Below are positions 42,080 through 44,355 of a DNA stretch of 44,355 nucleotides, one piece after another (the first letter of the stretch is position 1; each line of letters begins with the position of its first letter). The stretch is from Nitriliruptorales bacterium (lineage in GTDB: Bacteria; Actinomycetota; Nitriliruptoria; Nitriliruptorales; Nitriliruptoraceae), in the NCBI GenBank assembly GCA_024637135.1, contig JAGXFT010000090.1, positions 1 through 44,355 of the forward strand, read 5' to 3'. A model generated the notes under the pieces. The model was not told the origin of the DNA and ran no database searches. It saw nothing but the letters and a program-made list of their open reading frames with translations. The position numbers and the translations under genes are program-made.

Positions 42080-43007
42080 CGTCCCGCGGATCGATGTCGA
42101 CACGTTCACCGCGATAGACCGGATGGCGGAAGTGGCCCTGGGGCGTGGCCTCGAGGTAGGCGACCCGGACCACCACTCGCGGGTCCGTGGGGACGAAGCC
42201 GTCGGGCAACGTCGGGACGTCTCCCACCGGCACCGGACGCGACGAGACCAGCGCGTGCAGCCGCTCGCCCTCCTGCGCGGTCAGGCCCGACCCGACCGAT
42301 CCCAGGGCGATCCAGTCGACCGCCTCGGGGTCCCATCTGGCCAGCGCCAGCGAGCCCACGGGACCCGTCCGCGCGCCATCGATGCCACGCCAGCCCACGA
42401 CGACGGCGTCGGCCTCGCGGACCCGCCGCAGCTTGCGCCAGTCCCGGGATCGGACCCCGGGGCGGTAGGGGCTGCCCCGACGTTTGCTGACGATCCCCTC
42501 CATCGCGCGGTCGTCGACCACCGCGAGGATCGTCGCCATGTCGGCCACGACCGGCGACACCGCCCAGGCACCGCCCGACGGCACCAGGTCGGCGAGGGCT
42601 GCCCGTCGGTCCTCCAGGGCACGGTCGACGACCATCTCGCCCCGACGTCGCAGCAGGTCGAAGGCCATGAACTGGCCGGGATGGGTCTGGCGCAGGGTCG
42701 CGATCCGCATCGTGTTTCTCACGTGCATCCGCCGGGCGATGCGGGCGAAGTCCGGACGCAGGTCGTCGTCGAGCACCACCACCTCGCCGTCCAGCACCGT
42801 TCCGGAGGGCAGTGCCGCCGCCAACGGATCGAGTTCGGGCCAGGCGACCGCCACGTCGTTGCCGTTGCGCGTCAGCAGGCGATGGCCGTCGTCGTCGACC
42901 ACGAACAGCACCCGGATGCCGTCCCACTTGAACTCATGGGTCCAGTCGGGACCGGCCACGACCGCCTCGGTGCCGGCCGTGGCCAGCATCGGTGACAACT
43001 CGGGCAT
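42063..43007 (-). CDS. ATP-dependent DNA ligase (LigD ligase-domain type)
   Basis: 314 residues from ATG 43007, with GAGG just upstream. Nucleotidyltransferase motifs are I HEFKWDGIRVLFV (the Lys becomes adenylated), III LDGEVVVLDDD, IIIa FMAFDLLRRRG, IV EGIVSKRRGSPYRPG and V RSRDWRKLRRV, followed by the OB-fold domain. The size is close to the isolated ligase domain of LigD. It would seal ends held by Ku after gap filling by the polymerase at 37018-37923. A longer start at 43043 is possible and adds 12 residues. No polymerase or phosphoesterase domain is attached. Confidence 0.93.
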   Translation of the reverse strand: MPELSPMLATAGTEAVVAGPDWTHEFKWDGIRVLFVVDDDGHRLLTRNGNDVAVAWPELDPLAAALPSGTVLDGEVVVLDDDLRPDFARIARRMHVRNTMRIATLRQTHPGQFMAFDLLRRRGEMVVDRALEDRRAALADLVPSGGAWAVSPVVADMATILAVVDDRAMEGIVSKRRGSPYRPGVRSRDWRKLRRVREADAVVVGWRGIDGARTGPVGSLALARWDPEAVDWIALGSVGSGLTAQEGERLHALVSSRPVPVGDVPTLPDGFVPTDPRVVVRVAYLEATPQGHFRHPVYRGERVDIDPRDVTDEP

Positions 43008-43172
43008 GCGACCTCGGAGCCGGACGTGGCCCAGCCTACGCATCGACCCCGGGTCGCCGTGCCCGGACGACCGGTGCGTGGACGCTCGTCGGCTGCACCG
43101 TCTCGCCCGCCTTCACCGTCGACGGCTTCGAACCGGCCCCGCCCGGCTTCGAGCCCGGTCGCTGAACCCGAT

Positions 43173-43202
43173 GCGGTCACCGAGGACGCCGTCACCGAGG
43201 AC
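43173..43202 (+). repeat. 15-bp tandem duplication upstream of the oxidoreductase gene
   Basis: GCGGTCACCGAGGAC (43173-43187) is followed at once by GCCGTCACCGAGGAC (43188-43202), with a degenerate third copy up to about 43210. It lies 34 bp before the start codon. Confidence 0.7.
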
Positions 43203-43235
43203 GCTGTTACGGTCACGACTGGACAGGAGGCAGGC

Positions 43236-44081
43236 ATGGCGAACATCGTGGTCACCGGCGCCACCGGGGCGGTCGGGGGCGGTGTCGCCCGCGCCCTCGC
43301 CGAACGCGGCATCGACCAACGTCTGGTCGTGCGCGGTGACGCCGCCCGGGCCCCCGACCTGCCCGGAGCCGACGTGGCCGTGGCTGCCTACGACGACGCC
43401 GACGCGCTCGCCGGGGCCTTCGACGGCGCCGAGACGCTCATGTTCGTGTCCGGAGCGGAACATCCGGACCGCCTCGCCCAGCACCGGACGGTGGCACGGG
43501 TGGCCGGGGAGGCCGGGATCCGGCGCGTGGTCTACACCTCCTTCCTGGGCGCGGCGCCCGACTGCACCTTCACACTCGGACGCGACCACTTCCACACCGA
43601 GGTCGCCCTGCGCGAGGCGGGCATGGCCCTCACGGCCCTGCGCGACGCCTTCTACCAGGACGTCCTGCCCTCCTTCTTCGGCGACGACGGGGTCCTGCGT
43701 GGTCCGGCCGGCGACGGGCGGTTCTCGCCGATCGCGCGCGCCGACGTCGTCGACGTGGCAGTCCAGGCCCTGCTCGACGAACGCTGGGCCGACCATTCGC
43801 TGGCACTGACCGGGCCAGAACTGGTCGACATGGCAGACGTCGCCGGACGCGTGGGCGCCGTCACGGGTCGCGACCTGTCCTTCGTCGACGAGACCGTGGA
43901 GGAGGCCTACGAGAGCCGCCGGGAGGGGTGGCCGGACGCGGCCGAGTTCGAACTCGATGCCTGGGTCACCACCTACACCGCGATCGCGGACGGGTCGCAG
44001 GCGGTGGTGTCCGACGACGTCGAGCGCGTCCTGGGCCGACCCCCCACCGACCTCGACACGACCCTCCGCCAGGTCACGTGA
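43236..44081 (+). CDS. NmrA/QorB-like NAD(P)-binding oxidoreductase
   Basis: 281 residues from ATG 43236, with AGGAGG 6 bases upstream. The Rossmann motif is IVVTGATGAVGGGVARALAE. It is followed by ALAGAFDGAETLMFVSG, the atypical SDR segment RRVVYTSFLGAAPDCTF and RDHFHTEVALREAGMALTAL, and a C-terminal substrate region (ARADVVDVAVQALL). It is closest in layout to NAD(P)H:quinone oxidoreductase 2 (QorB) and azoreductase-like proteins. The substrate is unknown. Its stop overlaps the start of the ATL gene (GTGA). Confidence 0.88.
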   Translation: MANIVVTGATGAVGGGVARALAERGIDQRLVVRGDAARAPDLPGADVAVAAYDDADALAGAFDGAETLMFVSGAEHPDRLAQHRTVARVAGEAGIRRVVYTSFLGAAPDCTFTLGRDHFHTEVALREAGMALTALRDAFYQDVLPSFFGDDGVLRGPAGDGRFSPIARADVVDVAVQALLDERWADHSLALTGPELVDMADVAGRVGAVTGRDLSFVDETVEEAYESRREGWPDAAEFELDAWVTTYTAIADGSQAVVSDDVERVLGRPPTDLDTTLRQVT

Positions 44082-44355
44082 CCGACGACGCCCACGAGGA
44101 CGACCGCCTGCTCGACGGACCCCGGCCACCCGGCGGGCACGCGGGGGTCCCGACCTCGTTGACCCCGTTCCAGCGACACGTGGTGGCGGTGGTCGAGGCG
44201 CTCGCGCCCGGCGATCTCCTGACCTATGCGGAGGTGGCCCGGGAGGCCGGCCATCCGGGCGCGGGCCAGGCCGTGGCCAACGTGCTGCGGCGCGTCCCCG
44301 GCCTGCCGTGGTGGCGGGTCCTGCCGGCGTCGGGACGCCTCTACCGGACCCACGC
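44078..44355 (+). CDS. MGMT-family alkyltransferase-like protein (ATL), partial at the window end
   Basis: It starts at GTG 44078, overlapping the preceding stop, and stays open to the window edge (about 92 residues seen). LTPFQRHVVAVVEAL, LTYAEVAREAGHPGAGQAVA and NVLRRVPGLPWWRVLPASGR give the helix-turn-helix and active-site region of O6-methylguanine-DNA methyltransferases. The alkyl-accepting Cys of PCHRV is replaced by Trp (PWWRV), the mark of ATL proteins. These bind O6-alkylguanine without repairing it and hand the lesion to nucleotide excision repair. It continues the DNA-repair theme of this end of the window. Confidence 0.88.
   Translation, partial: MTDDAHEDDRLLDGPRPPGGHAGVPTSLTPFQRHVVAVVEALAPGDLLTYAEVAREAGHPGAGQAVANVLRRVPGLPWWRVLPASGRLYRTH

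Overview
The window is about 72-73% G+C with tightly packed, often overlapping genes (ATGA and GTGA junctions), many GTG starts, and recurrent -10-like TAGCGT or TACGNT hexamers just upstream of starts. This is typical of a high-GC actinobacterium. The gene mix (uricase, bacterial NHEJ, IdeR-like iron boxes, split leucine-degradation cluster, DtxR-type protein) fits a deep-branching actinobacterial lineage, but I cannot name the genus from sequence alone. I saw no prophage, insertion sequence or CRISPR array.

Layout. 1-1635: remnants of urease accessory genes (a frameshifted ureG tail and an internally deleted ureD), then an intact uricase. 1656-1775: a repeat and palindrome cluster. 1800-4481 (minus): polA. 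4585-9898: an aldehyde dehydrogenase, then a tightly overlapping leucine-catabolism run (methylglutaconyl-CoA hydratase, biotin-dependent carboxylase alpha chain, HMG-CoA lyase). 9921-10928 (minus): a stand-alone GroES-like protein and a DtxR/IdeR-family protein that lacks its DNA-binding domain. 11036-16761: a ferric-iron ABC transporter (ATPase, lipoprotein binding protein, fused permease) with two IdeR-type iron boxes. It is interrupted by a minus-strand gene that fuses a flippase-like membrane domain to a GT2 glycosyltransferase. A putative GT-C membrane glycosyltransferase overlaps the permease gene, and a two-gene minus-strand cassette (56-residue lipoprotein plus anchored protein) follows.

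19232-25788: a sirtuin, small unknown genes, tRNA-Val(GAC) and tRNA-Cys(GCA) flanking a small HTH locus with a relatively A+T-rich, palindrome-rich control region, the ribosome GTPase rsgA, and acetyl-CoA synthetase. The sirtuin and acetyl-CoA synthetase are a classical enzyme and regulatory-target pair. 25859-27409 (minus): an unknown protein and an MscS channel. 27693-36557: a second type II topoisomerase pair (B subunit and A subunit) separated by a large secreted ExeM/NucH-like nuclease on the opposite strand and by a hairpin-rich gap. 36684-44355: a cold-shock protein, then a DNA-repair neighbourhood. NHEJ polymerase, Ku and ATP-dependent ligase are separate genes here; an alpha/beta hydrolase, a frameshifted anchored-protein gene, a lipoprotein sugar dehydrogenase and an LtrA fragment lie among them. 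An NmrA-like oxidoreductase and the start of an alkyltransferase-like (ATL) gene close the window.

The most unusual items are the HTH-less DtxR homologue divergent from the iron-transport ATPase under an iron box, the decayed urease remnant next to uricase, the tRNA-Val with C at position 33, and the topoisomerase pair bracketing a secreted DNase.
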